A stretch of 64,000 bases of DNA from Oribacterium sp. C9 (GCF_002007235.1 NZ_MUHW01000005.1:93860-157859), one strand, 5' to 3'. Positions 16,843-26,758 are shown, numbered from the stretch's first letter. Translations and numbers: made by a program. Notes: a model not told the origin generated them from the letters alone.

Positions 16843-18501
16843 ATGAGATTAAAAGGAGCGGAAATCCTTATTGAAGAACTTATCAAGCAGGGCGTTGATA
16901 CAGTTTTCGGATATCCCGGAGGCCAAGTACTGGACATCTATGACGAGCTTTACAAGGCTTCCGAAAAGATTAATCACGTCATTACTGCTCATGAGCAGGG
17001 AGCATGTCACGCTGCGGACGGTTATGCAAGAGCCACCGGCAAAACAGGCGTTGTCATCGCAACCTCTGGTCCGGGCGCCACAAATCTCGTAACAGGAATC
17101 GCCAACGCATATCTTGATTCCGTTCCTCTCGTTGCCATCACCGGCAATGTCTCCATAAACGCTTTAGGCCGTGACAGTTTCCAGGAGGTAGATATCGTAG
17201 GTATCACCCAGCCTGTTGTTAAGCACAATTTCATGGTACGTCACGTTCAGGAGCTGGAGCAGACCATCAAGGAAGCATTTCTCATAGCAAACTCAGGACG
17301 TAAGGGTCCGGTTCTTATAGACATCCCAAAGAGCGTTCAGACAGACCTCTGTGAATACGGTATAGCAGTAGTTCCCCGCATGCCTGATAAGCCGAAAGTC
17401 CCATACATGAAGGAAAAGGTTCTGGAGGCCATCAGAAACTGCCAGAGACCTTTCATCTACTGCGGAGGCGGTGTTATCTCAGCCAATGCGGAAAATGAGG
17501 TTCTGGAGCTTTCACACCGTCTGGATGCACCTGTTGGACTCAGTATGATGGGAAGAACAGCATTGCCTGATTCCTACGAATACAACCTCGGAATGTGCGG
17601 AATGCATGGACAGTACGCAGCCACAAAGGCTCAGGCCGAATGTGATCTCATGCTTGCTGTAGGTGTACGTTTCTCAGACAGAGCTACAGGTGATATCGAT
17701 GAATACACCAGAAAGTGCACCGTCATCCATATCGATATCGACAAGGCGGAATTTGGGAAAAATGTAAATTCAGACTTCTGCCTGCAGGGTGATGTAAAGG
17801 CCATACTTCAGGATCTTCTTTCTGAACTTAAGGGTGTCCGTCATCAGGAGTGGAGAAACGAGGTAGAGGAATTCAAGAAGGTCGTTATACCTGACCGTCC
17901 CGGTGAGTTCTGTCCGAAGAATATCATCAGTGCAGTGAGAAAGCACGTAAATGACACAACTGTTGTTGCTACAGATGTAGGTCAGCACCAGATGTGGACG
18001 GTTCAGTTCTATGACTTCGAAGCCCCGAGAACACTACTTACTTCAGGAGGTCTCGGTACCATGGGATACGGTCTCGGAGCAGCCATAGGAGGCTGCATCG
18101 GTTCAGGAAGAAAGAGAACCGTTCTTTTCACATCAGATGGCTCCTTCGGAATGAATTTAAACGAGCTCTGTACAGTAGTGAGTCAGGACCTTCCTATCAC
18201 TGTTGTCATCCTCAACAACAACGTTCTCGGTATGGTGAGACAATGGCAGGGAATCTTCTATAACGAAAGATATTCTCAGACAACCTTAAACAGAAAAACA
18301 AACTATGCGGCACTTGCAGACGCCTTCGGAGCCAAGGGCTTCACTGCATCAAGTCTCGAAGAACTGGAAAAGATACTTACAGAGACAGATACAGGAGATA
18401 CAGGTTCTTACGTAATTGATTGTCACATAGATCCGGATGAAAAGGTTCTTCCGATGATCCCGCCAGGAAAGTCAATAAAGAACATCATACTGAAGGACTG
18501 A
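16843..18501 (+). CDS. ilvB: Acetolactate synthase large subunit (first copy)
   Basis: The 552-residue ThDP/FAD enzyme condenses pyruvate with pyruvate or 2-oxobutyrate, the first common step to Val, Leu and Ile. The catalytic ThDP glutamate is E51 (TAHEQG). GYPGGQVLDIYD is the canonical N-terminal motif, and the C-terminal ThDP motif reads SDGSFGMNLNELC with LNNNVLGMVRQWQ. GAAAGGAG precedes the ATG. It leads an operon ilvB-ilvN-ilvA-ilvB-ilvN-ridA with an attenuated leader. Confidence 0.95.
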   Translation: MRLKGAEILIEELIKQGVDTVFGYPGGQVLDIYDELYKASEKINHVITAHEQGACHAADGYARATGKTGVVIATSGPGATNLVTGIANAYLDSVPLVAITGNVSINALGRDSFQEVDIVGITQPVVKHNFMVRHVQELEQTIKEAFLIANSGRKGPVLIDIPKSVQTDLCEYGIAVVPRMPDKPKVPYMKEKVLEAIRNCQRPFIYCGGGVISANAENEVLELSHRLDAPVGLSMMGRTALPDSYEYNLGMCGMHGQYAATKAQAECDLMLAVGVRFSDRATGDIDEYTRKCTVIHIDIDKAEFGKNVNSDFCLQGDVKAILQDLLSELKGVRHQEWRNEVEEFKKVVIPDRPGEFCPKNIISAVRKHVNDTTVVATDVGQHQMWTVQFYDFEAPRTLLTSGGLGTMGYGLGAAIGGCIGSGRKRTVLFTSDGSFGMNLNELCTVVSQDLPITVVILNNNVLGMVRQWQGIFYNERYSQTTLNRKTNYAALADAFGAKGFTASSLEELEKILTETDTGDTGSYVIDCHIDPDEKVLPMIPPGKSIKNIILKD

Positions 18502-18580
18502 GTAAATGGAAAATTCACAGTCGGCCTGAATGATTCAGATTCATAAAGGCTGATTTCAAAATAAATAGGAGGTACTACTT

Positions 18581-18835
18581 ATGGAAGAGAGATTTATCAT
18601 CGATCTTTGGGTCAATAACCGTTTCGGCGTACTCAACAGGATCACAGGTCTTTATTCAAAACGAGGCTACAATATCGAGACTATTCATGCCGGTCCTACA
18701 GACATCCCCGGTGTAACAAAGATCGAGATCGTTTCCACTGGAGACGACTACATGAGAACGCAGGTCATATCCCAGCTTGAAAAGCTCTACGATATCCGGA
18801 AGGTCGACCTCAGAACAGAAATGATGGAAGACTGA
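18581..18835 (+). CDS. ilvN: Acetolactate synthase small subunit, short ACT-only form
   Basis: The 84-residue protein is essentially a single ACT domain (WVNNRFGVLNRITGLYSKRGYNIE is its N-terminal strand-helix). It would bind valine and regulate the preceding large subunit. It is about half the length of the classical small subunit and lacks the C-terminal domain; E. coli IlvN and IlvM are similarly short. AGGAGG precedes the ATG. Confidence 0.88.
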   Translation: MEERFIIDLWVNNRFGVLNRITGLYSKRGYNIETIHAGPTDIPGVTKIEIVSTGDDYMRTQVISQLEKLYDIRKVDLRTEMMED

Positions 18836-18891
18836 CATCGTCAGCCTTTGACAAAACAAAAAAGCTGGATAGCAGCTATTGGGGAGGAATT

Positions 18892-20091
18892 ATGAACGAA
18901 TTAACATTGGACAGAGTTTATCAGGCAGCGCATGTACTTAAGCCTGTGATCAATAAAACAGAGCTTGTTCATGCCACAAGGATAGACGCAGGCTGTGACC
19001 TTTATCTCAAGGCAGAGAACCTTCAGAATACAGGTTCTTTCAAGATAAGAGGAGCTTACTACAAGATCTCAACTCTCACAGACGAAGAGAAGGCAAAGGG
19101 CGTAGTTGCATGCTCAGCAGGAAATCATGCTCAGGGTGTTGCTCTTGCAGCAAAACAGGCCGGAATCAAGTCAACCATCTTCCTGCCTGCAATAGCACCT
19201 ATTTCAAAGGTGGAGGCTACAAAGAGCTACGGTGCAGAGATTCGCCTGATAGACGGTGTTTATGATGATGCATATGCCGCTTCTGTTGAATATCAGAAGG
19301 AGTCAGGTGCAGTGTTCATCCATCCTTTTAATGACGTTGATGTCATCGCAGGTCAGGGAACCATAGGTATGGAGATCTGCGATCAGCTTGCAGATGCAGA
19401 TGCTGTTGTTGTTCCTGTAGGAGGCGGCGGACTGATCTCAGGAGTCAGCTTTGTGGTGAAGAAGTTAAATCCAAACTGCAAGGTATATGGTGTTCAGGCA
19501 GCAGGTGCTCCAAGCATGGCAGAAGCCCTGAAGAACAAAAAGGTGGAGGCTCTCAATGAGGTTCACACCTTCGCAGACGGTATCTCCGTAAAGTGTCCCG
19601 GAGATGTGACCTTCGATATGGTCAGCAAGTATGTCGATGAAGTCGTAACAGTTACAGATGACGAGACAGCAGCAGCCATCCTCACACTTATGGAGAAGCA
19701 AAAGGTTGTTTCTGAGGGTGCCGGTGCGGTTTCTGTAGCAGCAGTTCTCTTCAACAAGATCCCTGTTAAGGGCAAGAAGGTAGTCTGCGTAGTTTCAGGC
19801 GGAAATATCGACGTAAATATCCTTTCACGTGTCATCAACAGAGGTCTCATCAAGACAGGCAGAAAGGCAACTCTTACTATCGAACTTCTGGATAAGCCGG
19901 GTCAGCTTGAGGAGGTTTCACATATCGTTGCTTCCATGGGCGCAAATGTCACAAAGGTAGATCACAATACCATCTCCATGGACACAGATATCAATGGCTG
20001 TTATCTGACTCTTCAGATGGAAACCAGAAACTTTGAACATATCGAAGCTATCAGAGCAAAATTTGTGGAAGAGGGCTTCAAGCTTGTCTGA
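18892..20091 (+). CDS. ilvA: Threonine ammonia-lyase
   Basis: The 399-residue PLP enzyme deaminates threonine to 2-oxobutyrate, the isoleucine precursor. The PLP lysine is K51 in GSFKIRGAYYK, and the phosphate-binding loop is GGGGLISG. A single C-terminal ACT-like domain (about 325-399, TIELLDKPGQLEEVSHIVASMG) gives the short form, compared with about 510 residues in E. coli IlvA. GGGGAGG precedes the start. Its place between two acetolactate synthases, together with ridA, supports a biosynthetic role. Confidence 0.93.
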   Translation: MNELTLDRVYQAAHVLKPVINKTELVHATRIDAGCDLYLKAENLQNTGSFKIRGAYYKISTLTDEEKAKGVVACSAGNHAQGVALAAKQAGIKSTIFLPAIAPISKVEATKSYGAEIRLIDGVYDDAYAASVEYQKESGAVFIHPFNDVDVIAGQGTIGMEICDQLADADAVVVPVGGGGLISGVSFVVKKLNPNCKVYGVQAAGAPSMAEALKNKKVEALNEVHTFADGISVKCPGDVTFDMVSKYVDEVVTVTDDETAAAILTLMEKQKVVSEGAGAVSVAAVLFNKIPVKGKKVVCVVSGGNIDVNILSRVINRGLIKTGRKATLTIELLDKPGQLEEVSHIVASMGANVTKVDHNTISMDTDINGCYLTLQMETRNFEHIEAIRAKFVEEGFKLV

Positions 20092-20176
20092 GATTTAGTT
20101 TCCGGCTTTCACTCACATAGATCCCTTATATGGGAAATGTCATCACATCAGATCAGTAAAAAGGAGATATGGATAT

Positions 20177-21811
20177 ATGACAGGTGCAGACGCTTTAGCT
20201 AAATGTCTCCAGAATGAACATGTTGAATATGTTTTCGGATATCCGGGAGTTGCTATCGCTCCCTTTTTCAACAGCATTCTGGACACAGACATTAAAACCG
20301 TACTGGTACGTCAGGAGCAGAATGCAGCCCATTCCGCAAACGGATATGCGAGAGCCACCGGAAAGGTGGGAGTAGCAGCAGTAACATCAGGTCCAGGTGC
20401 CACCAACATCATCACAGGTATAGCAACTGCCTTTGCAGACAGCATACCCATAGTTGTCATCACAGGACAGGTAAAGAGCAGTCTGGTGGGTTCCGATGTG
20501 TTCCAGGAAGCTGATATCTGCGGAGCATGTGAGTCCTTCGTTAAGTATTCATATATACTACGTGACGCGAGAGACATTCCCCGCATCATGAAGGAAGCAT
20601 TCTACATAGCCAACTCCGGAAGAAGAGGTCCTGTACTTATCGATATTCCTATAGATGTGCAGCAGGAGGAGATAAAGGACTTCAAGTATCCTGAAGAGGC
20701 GAAGCTCCGTACATATAAGCCTACTGTGCAGGGAAACACTGTGCAGATAAAGAAGGTATTTGCGAGACTTAAGGAAGCGAAGAGACCTATCATATGCGTA
20801 GGCGGCGGTGTTCACCTCGCAAGAGCTGTTGAAGCAGTAAGAACCTTCGCGGACAACAACAGGATCCCCGTAGTATGTACCATGATGGGTATAGGCGTCA
20901 TGAAGTCTAACGATCCCATGTTCTTCGGTATGGTTGGCAACAACGGTAATTCCTACGGAAACCGTGCCATGAATGAAGCTGACATGATCATCATGGTCGG
21001 TGCAAGAGTTGCGGACAGATCCATCAGCCAGCCTGACCTCATCACTGAGAACAAAACTCTCGTTCACATCGATGTAGACCCTGCCGAGATAGGTAAGAAC
21101 GCAGGACCTGAGATCCCTCTCGTAGGAGATATAGCAAGTGTTTTTGAGGTCTTCAATCAGCAAAAGTGCGATTCTGAGTACACAGAATGGGTAGACAGAC
21201 TGAAGGCATACAAAAAGGAAACTGAGGATAAAAAGCTGCAGAAGCTCCTTGAGCGTGTGAGAAAATCTTCAACTGTCACACCTGAGGAATTTATCATCGA
21301 GCTTTGTCAGAATATGAAGGATGATGCCATCTACGTCGCTGATGTAGGTCAGAACCAGATGTGGAGCTGCGGAAATTACATCATGAGAAACGGCCGTTTC
21401 TTCACATCAGGCGGTATGGGAACCATGGGATATTCCATCCCGGCGGCTCTCGGTGCGAAGCTTGCAGATCCCAGGAAACAGGTAGTTGCTGTAATAGGTG
21501 ACGGAGCCTTCCAGATGTGCTTCATGGAGCTCGCCACCATGCGTCAGTACGGTGTACCTGTAAAGATAGCAGTCATCAAGAACGGCTGGCTCGGTCTCGT
21601 AAGGCAGTATCAGCATTTCACATATAAAGACAGATTCTCAGTTACAGATCTTTCCGGAAGTCCTGAGCTCGACAAGATAGCAGAAGCTTACGGTATGAAA
21701 TACATCAAACTTTCAAACAACAGCGAGATGGCTGAAAAGCTGGATGATTTCCTCGAAAAGGATGAATCCATACTTATGGAAGTTACAGTTGACCCATCAG
21801 AGATAGCTTAA
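20177..21811 (+). CDS. ilvB: Acetolactate synthase large subunit (second copy)
   Basis: The 544-residue ThDP enzyme is clearly diverged from the first copy. The catalytic glutamate is E47 (RQEQNAAH) and the C-terminal motif is GDGAFQMCFMELA with IKNGWLGLVRQYQ. The N-terminal motif reads GYPGVAIAPFF rather than the canonical GYPGG, which may indicate a different acceptor preference. Context (followed by a full-length small subunit) argues for true acetohydroxyacid synthase, but a related ThDP enzyme such as a glyoxylate or sulfopyruvate type carboligase cannot be excluded from sequence alone. Confidence 0.88.
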   Translation: MTGADALAKCLQNEHVEYVFGYPGVAIAPFFNSILDTDIKTVLVRQEQNAAHSANGYARATGKVGVAAVTSGPGATNIITGIATAFADSIPIVVITGQVKSSLVGSDVFQEADICGACESFVKYSYILRDARDIPRIMKEAFYIANSGRRGPVLIDIPIDVQQEEIKDFKYPEEAKLRTYKPTVQGNTVQIKKVFARLKEAKRPIICVGGGVHLARAVEAVRTFADNNRIPVVCTMMGIGVMKSNDPMFFGMVGNNGNSYGNRAMNEADMIIMVGARVADRSISQPDLITENKTLVHIDVDPAEIGKNAGPEIPLVGDIASVFEVFNQQKCDSEYTEWVDRLKAYKKETEDKKLQKLLERVRKSSTVTPEEFIIELCQNMKDDAIYVADVGQNQMWSCGNYIMRNGRFFTSGGMGTMGYSIPAALGAKLADPRKQVVAVIGDGAFQMCFMELATMRQYGVPVKIAVIKNGWLGLVRQYQHFTYKDRFSVTDLSGSPELDKIAEAYGMKYIKLSNNSEMAEKLDDFLEKDESILMEVTVDPSEIA

Positions 21812-21821
21812 GGAGGACCAT

Positions 21822-22316
21822 ATGAAACGAATATATTCTTGCCTTGTTGAGAACCGGTCAGGTGTCCTTGCCAAGGTAGCCGGTCTTTTCTGGAGACGCT
21901 GCTTCAATATCGATTCTCTGACTGTCGGGGAAACTGAGGATAAAACTGTTTCCAATATGGTCATCGTTTCAAGCGGTGACGAACGTACTCTCGAACAGAT
22001 CGAGAAACAGCTCAATAAAAAGCTGGATATCATAAAGGTAAAGACCTTTGATGAAAGCGAAGGTATCACTCAGGAGCTTGTACTGGTAAAGATCAGATAC
22101 AATCGTGATAACAGAAAAGACATCATGGAGAACTGCCAGATCATGGGCGCACGTATCGTGGATCTTTCAAAATCAATGATGACCATAAAGATGTGTGACA
22201 CTCCGGAGCGTGTTCAGATGTTTCTGGATACTCTTAAGTCCATCAGGATAGTTGAACTGGCACGAACCGGAACCCTTGCCATAACGAAGATCAAAGAGCA
22301 GGGTGACGAGAAATAA
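21822..22316 (+). CDS. ilvN: Acetolactate synthase small subunit, full length
   Basis: The 164-residue protein has an N-terminal ACT domain (CLVENRSGVLAKVAGLFWRR) and the C-terminal small-subunit domain absent from the first copy (ELVLVKIRYNRDNRKDIMEN). AAGGAGG precedes the start, 10 bases after ilvB. It is the IlvH-type regulatory subunit, which confers valine feedback and activates its partner. Confidence 0.92.
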   Translation: MKRIYSCLVENRSGVLAKVAGLFWRRCFNIDSLTVGETEDKTVSNMVIVSSGDERTLEQIEKQLNKKLDIIKVKTFDESEGITQELVLVKIRYNRDNRKDIMENCQIMGARIVDLSKSMMTIKMCDTPERVQMFLDTLKSIRIVELARTGTLAITKIKEQGDEK

Positions 22317-22421
22317 TGTAAAATATCTGACAATATTATTTATGGATACCATTAGTAATAGCTTAATGCTATTTATCCTGAATGTTGTAAAATTAAAAAA
22401 AAATCAAAAAGGAGAAAAACA

Positions 22422-22790
22422 ATGGAAATTGTATCAACAAATAACGCACCTGCAGCTATCGGTCCTTACTCACAGGCTATCAAGGTAGGCAACCTCGTTT
22501 TCTGTTCAGGTCAGATTCCTGTTGATCCTGCAACAGGCGCAGTTGCCGCTACAGTAGCAGAGCAGGCTGAGCAGAGCTGCAAGAATGTAAAGGCACTCGT
22601 AGAGGCAGCCGGAAGCTCAATGGAGAAGGTAGTGAAGACAACATGCTTCCTTAGCGATATCAACGATTTCGCTGCATTCAACGAAGTATACGCCAAGTAC
22701 TTCGTATCAAATCCTGCAAGATCATGCGTTGCAGTAAAGGACATCCCCAAGGGTGTGAAGTGTGAGATCGAAGCAATCGCAGAGCTTTGA
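22422..22790 (+). CDS. ridA: RidA family reactive intermediate deaminase
   Basis: The 122-residue YjgF/RidA protein hydrolyses reactive enamine/imine products of PLP enzymes. It has the family strand GNLVFCSGQIPVDPATG and the C-terminal PARSCVAVKDIPKGVKCEIEAIA, including the substrate-binding Arg. Being last in the operon makes sense: threonine ammonia-lyase releases 2-aminocrotonate, a RidA substrate. An AAGGAG site lies before the ATG. Confidence 0.95.
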   Translation: MEIVSTNNAPAAIGPYSQAIKVGNLVFCSGQIPVDPATGAVAATVAEQAEQSCKNVKALVEAAGSSMEKVVKTTCFLSDINDFAAFNEVYAKYFVSNPARSCVAVKDIPKGVKCEIEAIAEL

Positions 22791-22810
22791 TAAACATATA
22801 AATTCAACAG

Positions 22811-22852
22811 ACTCTTCAAAAGATGGTAAATACCTCTTTTGAAGAGTTTTTT
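22811..22852 (+). terminator. Terminator of the ilv operon
   Basis: A 13-bp perfect stem (ACTCTTCAAAAGA with TCTTTTGAAGAGT) followed by a T run. Confidence 0.93.
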
Positions 22853-23002
22853 ATTAGCTGTACAAATGTTCTTGAATTATTGCGAAGGGCACCCTAAAAT
22901 GATATGCTATATCTATTAATCATCTGTATACTCGAAACTATACGGAACAGAACTAAGATGACCGGATGATACATAGCAATCGATGCGGAATATGGAGGAA
23001 AC

Positions 23003-24061
23003 ATGAGCTGTATTCGTGAACAACTTGAAGAACTTGAAGAGAAGACATTATCGCCTTATGCAGCATTATCCAAAAACTCAGAAGGTCGTGACCGTTTTGA
23101 AGAACCGGATGATATCAGACCATGCTATGAGAGAGATCGTGACCGTATCATCCACTGCAAGGCATTCCGGAGACTGAAGCATAAAACCCAGGTCTTTATA
23201 GCACCTGAAGGAGATCATTATCGCACCCGACTTACCCATACTCTGGAGGTAAGCCAGATAGCGAGAACATTTGGAAAGGCACTTCGGCTTAACGAAGATC
23301 TGATCGAGGCCATAGCTCTCGGTCATGATCTGGGACATACTCCCTTCGGACACAGCGGTGAGCGGGTTCTGGATGCCCTCTGTCAGGAAGGTTTTTCCCA
23401 TGTCGAACAGAGTGTAAGAGTGGTAGAAGTCCTGGAAAAGGGAGGACGGGGACTTAACCTCACAAAGGAAGTCAGAGACGGTATACTTAATCACCGGACC
23501 TCCGGACACCCGAATACACTGGAGGGTCAGGCAGTTCGCTTCGCGGATAAGATAGCCTATATAAATCATGATACAGACGATTCCATACGCGCCGGTCTCA
23601 TAAAGGAAAGTGACATACCGAAAGAGATCACGGACGTGCTCGGTCATTCTGTAAAGGAACGACTCAACACTCTGATTCATGATGTGATATACAACTCTGA
23701 AAATAAAAAGGAGCTCAGTATGTCACGTGAAGTCGAGTCTGCCATGCAGACCCTAAGACAGTGGATGTTCGATCACATCTACATAGGCGGTGCAGCAAAA
23801 GCTGAAGAAGTGAAGGTAAATCGTATGATCCGCCTTTTGTTTAACTACTACATGGAGCATCCCGAATCCATGACCTCAGAGTATACCACCATGCTGGATA
23901 ACATGCTTTCTTCCATCAGATCAGATGATCCTATGAAAGAAAAGAAGATCATACTTGCTCATGAAAGAAGTGTATGTGATTACATCGCCGGCATGACGGA
24001 TGATTACTGCATATATAAATTCAAAGAGTATTTCGTACCTATCGGATGGCAGAAATACTGA
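23003..24061 (+). CDS. dgt: dGTP triphosphohydrolase-like HD protein
   Basis: The 352-residue HD-superfamily phosphohydrolase hydrolyses deoxynucleoside triphosphates to nucleosides and triphosphate. The HD metal residues are in RTRLTHTLEVSQIARTFG and ALGHDLGHTPFGH. Length matches the short Firmicutes dGTPase-like group. ATG with GGAGG at seven bases. It precedes dnaG, as in many Clostridia. Confidence 0.92.
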   Translation: MSCIREQLEELEEKTLSPYAALSKNSEGRDRFEEPDDIRPCYERDRDRIIHCKAFRRLKHKTQVFIAPEGDHYRTRLTHTLEVSQIARTFGKALRLNEDLIEAIALGHDLGHTPFGHSGERVLDALCQEGFSHVEQSVRVVEVLEKGGRGLNLTKEVRDGILNHRTSGHPNTLEGQAVRFADKIAYINHDTDDSIRAGLIKESDIPKEITDVLGHSVKERLNTLIHDVIYNSENKKELSMSREVESAMQTLRQWMFDHIYIGGAAKAEEVKVNRMIRLLFNYYMEHPESMTSEYTTMLDNMLSSIRSDDPMKEKKIILAHERSVCDYIAGMTDDYCIYKFKEYFVPIGWQKY

Positions 24062-24066
24062 TATAT

Positions 24067-24090
24067 CCACCTTTGTGCGAGCACAAATGG
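24067..24090 (+). repeat. Short hairpin repeat CCACCTTTGTGC..GCACAA..TGG, copy 1
   Basis: A small palindrome just after dgt: TTGTGC and GCACAA flank a GA loop. A near-identical hairpin occurs at 52466-52495. A second hairpin, TATGACAT/ATGTCATA, follows at 24101-24118. Confidence 0.6.
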
Positions 24091-24150
24091 AAGATAGGCT
24101 TATGACATTTATGTCATATCATATTTGTAACTAAACTGGAGTGTACCACA

Positions 24151-25911
24151 TTGTTTTATCCTGATGAGATAGTTCAAGAATTAAGATCCCGTGCAGACAT
24201 AGTTGATGTCATCGGACAATATGTAAATCTGAAAAAGAAGGGTGCCAACTATTTCGGTCTGTGTCCCTTCCATGGTGAAAAGACCGCATCCTTTTCCGTA
24301 AATCCCCGTATGCAGATCTTTCATTGCTTTGGCTGCGGTAAGGGTGGAGATGTCATCAAGTTCACTATGGAATATGAGAATCTGACCTTTCCTGAAGCAG
24401 TTAAAAAAATTGCCGATGATGTGGGCTACAAACTTCCGGAAATAGAACAGAGTGCTGAGCAGAAAAAGGATACGGATCTACGCATCAAGCTTTTGGATAT
24501 CAACAAAAAAGCTGCTGTTTATTTTTTCAATGCTCTGAGAAGTCCCGGCGGTCAGAACGGTATGAACTACTTCAAAAAGCGTGAGCTCAGTGACGAAACT
24601 CTTCGCCTGTGGGGTCTCGGATATGCAGACCAGACGAGAGACGGACTCTATAAGTATCTGAAAAACGCAGGCTTCGATGACAACATACTTCATGATTCCG
24701 GTCTCATAACCTTTTCCGAAAAGGGTGTTTATGACAAGTTCTTCAATCGTGTCATGTTCCCGATCATGGATGCCAACAACAGAGTTATCGGATTCGGAGG
24801 ACGCGTCCTCGGAGATGGTGAACCGAAGTATCTGAACAGTCCTGAGACAAAGCTCTTTGATAAGTCAAGAAATCTTTTCGGTCTCTGCTACGCCAAAAAA
24901 TCCCGCAAAAAGTTCTTTATCCTTTGCGAGGGTTATATGGATGTCATTCAGCTACATCAGGCAGGCTTCACCAACGCTGTTGCTTCTCTTGGTACTGCCC
25001 TTACAGAGCAGCAGTGCCGTGTACTGAAGCGTTATGTCTCAGACATTCTTCTGACATATGACTCTGACGGTGCCGGCATTAACGCTGCAAAAAGAGCCAT
25101 GCCCATGTTGAGAGCAGTAGGCATCAACACAAAGGTCATAAATATGCGCCCATACAAGGATCCTGACGAGTTCATCAAGGCTATGGGAGTGGATAAATTC
25201 CAGGAGCGTATTGATAATGCCAAAAACAGCTTTCTATGGCTCATAGATGTACTTAAGCAGGACTATGATCTTTCTGACCCTGCAGGTATGACCCAGTATA
25301 CAAACGAGGTTGCGACTAAGCTCAGTGAGATAAAGGAGCCTATAGAGCGTGAGAACTATATAAAGGCTGTTGCAAGAGAGCAGATGATAGATTACGACAG
25401 TCTACGTAAGCTGGTTAATCATATTGGAGATCTTGCTGAGAGAAAAAATTCACCTCTCAACGAGAAGATATATAACCATACCAGCTTCACGCCGAAGGAC
25501 AAGTCAAAGAAAAAGGAAACCGCCCTTCAGAAGTCCGAGAAACAGCTCATAACATGGCTGCAGGAAAAGCCTGAGCTGATTCCAAAGGTAAGAGAGTACA
25601 TCTTCCCTGAAGATCTCAGTGATCCTTCCATGCAGAAGGTCATATCCATGGTCTATAGTGAGACTCCGGCAAACGAGATCCTGGACAGCTTCAGAGAATC
25701 CGATGAAGAGTACGAAAAGGTTGCTTCCATGTTTAACGGTAATCTGCTTTCCGATGACACCGATGAATACGAATTCAAACGAGGTCTGGAGGATGTTATA
25801 CGAAACATCAAACTCACCTCACTAAATACAAAAATAGAAAACGAGATAGATCCGCACAGGCTGACAGAGCTTTTCAAGCAGCAGTCGGATCTCCAGAATT
25901 TAAAACTTTAA
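24151..25911 (+). CDS. dnaG: DNA primase
   Basis: The 586-residue protein makes RNA primers at the replication fork. It has the CHC2 zinc finger (C38, H41, C59, C62), a Toprim domain (FILCEGYMDVIQLHQAG and the DSDGAG metal-binding motif) and a C-terminal helicase-binding domain. The start is TTG 24151 with CTGGAG upstream; the family N terminus (YPDEIVQELRSRADIVDVI) fits this start. The next gene is trmK rather than the expected rpoD. Confidence 0.96.
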   Translation: MFYPDEIVQELRSRADIVDVIGQYVNLKKKGANYFGLCPFHGEKTASFSVNPRMQIFHCFGCGKGGDVIKFTMEYENLTFPEAVKKIADDVGYKLPEIEQSAEQKKDTDLRIKLLDINKKAAVYFFNALRSPGGQNGMNYFKKRELSDETLRLWGLGYADQTRDGLYKYLKNAGFDDNILHDSGLITFSEKGVYDKFFNRVMFPIMDANNRVIGFGGRVLGDGEPKYLNSPETKLFDKSRNLFGLCYAKKSRKKFFILCEGYMDVIQLHQAGFTNAVASLGTALTEQQCRVLKRYVSDILLTYDSDGAGINAAKRAMPMLRAVGINTKVINMRPYKDPDEFIKAMGVDKFQERIDNAKNSFLWLIDVLKQDYDLSDPAGMTQYTNEVATKLSEIKEPIERENYIKAVAREQMIDYDSLRKLVNHIGDLAERKNSPLNEKIYNHTSFTPKDKSKKKETALQKSEKQLITWLQEKPELIPKVREYIFPEDLSDPSMQKVISMVYSETPANEILDSFRESDEEYEKVASMFNGNLLSDDTDEYEFKRGLEDVIRNIKLTSLNTKIENEIDPHRLTELFKQQSDLQNLKL

Positions 25912-26014
25912 AGGAATCTCTTATTACGCTGACTCATATGCTTATATAAAGTCAGCGTATGCTCTCATAGCAATGAGAAATCTGAAACGAGATCAGTGAT
26001 TCAGGATAACATAT

Positions 26015-26758
26015 ATGAATTTACCTTACAGATTAAAAAGAATAGTGGAGATAGTACCTCCGTCAGACACCATCGCAGATATAGGCTGTGACCACGCCTA
26101 TGTGTCTATGGAGCTGGTTCGTTCCGAGAAGGTCAAAAAAGCCCTTGCCTGTGACATTAACAAAGGACCTCTGCAGAGCGCGGCACAGAACATAGCAGGA
26201 GAGGGACTGTCACAAAAGATAGAAACGAGACTGAGCGACGGTCTCAAAGAAGTTAAGCCTCATGAGGCAGACACGGTGATCATAGCCGGTATGGGAGGGC
26301 TCCTGATGGAGCGTATACTCACAGGACGCCTCAGAGATTTCGACCGTTTTGTTCTTTCTCCTCAGTCGGATATAGAGCACTTCAGACATTTTCTCATAGA
26401 TAACGGAATGAACATCGTATCCGAGGAGATGCTGATCGATGAAAAGAAGTATTATACCATCATGACAGCGGTCCCGGCTGATACAGTCAAGACTCAGAAA
26501 TCTGATTCAGATTCTGATGAGAAGAACACGGCTTCTTCTCATGACAACAATTCAGCTTCAATGGAAACCTCAGTTCACTACAAGAATGAAGAGGATTTCA
26601 TCTACGGAGGACTTCTTTTACACCATAAAAATGATACCTTATACAGCTTTTTACAGAAGGAAAAGCTGAGATATGAAGGCATACTTGAAAAGACTCAGAA
26701 TGAAGCTGTCAGGAAGTCATATGAGCTTTGTTTAAAGGCATTGGAGGCATACAGATGA
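26015..26758 (+). CDS. trmK: tRNA (adenine(22)-N(1))-methyltransferase TrmK
   Basis: The 247-residue SAM enzyme methylates A22 of tRNA. The N-terminal motif is VADIGCDHAYV-like (IADIGCDHAYVSMEL) and VIIAGMGGLLMERIL is the family-specific core. An insertion of about 25 residues, very Ser/Asp/Asn-rich (around residue 165), separates the catalytic part from the C-terminal helical domain. The stop overlaps the start of the Nif3-like gene (ATGA). Confidence 0.93.
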   Translation: MNLPYRLKRIVEIVPPSDTIADIGCDHAYVSMELVRSEKVKKALACDINKGPLQSAAQNIAGEGLSQKIETRLSDGLKEVKPHEADTVIIAGMGGLLMERILTGRLRDFDRFVLSPQSDIEHFRHFLIDNGMNIVSEEMLIDEKKYYTIMTAVPADTVKTQKSDSDSDEKNTASSHDNNSASMETSVHYKNEEDFIYGGLLLHHKNDTLYSFLQKEKLRYEGILEKTQNEAVRKSYELCLKALEAYR

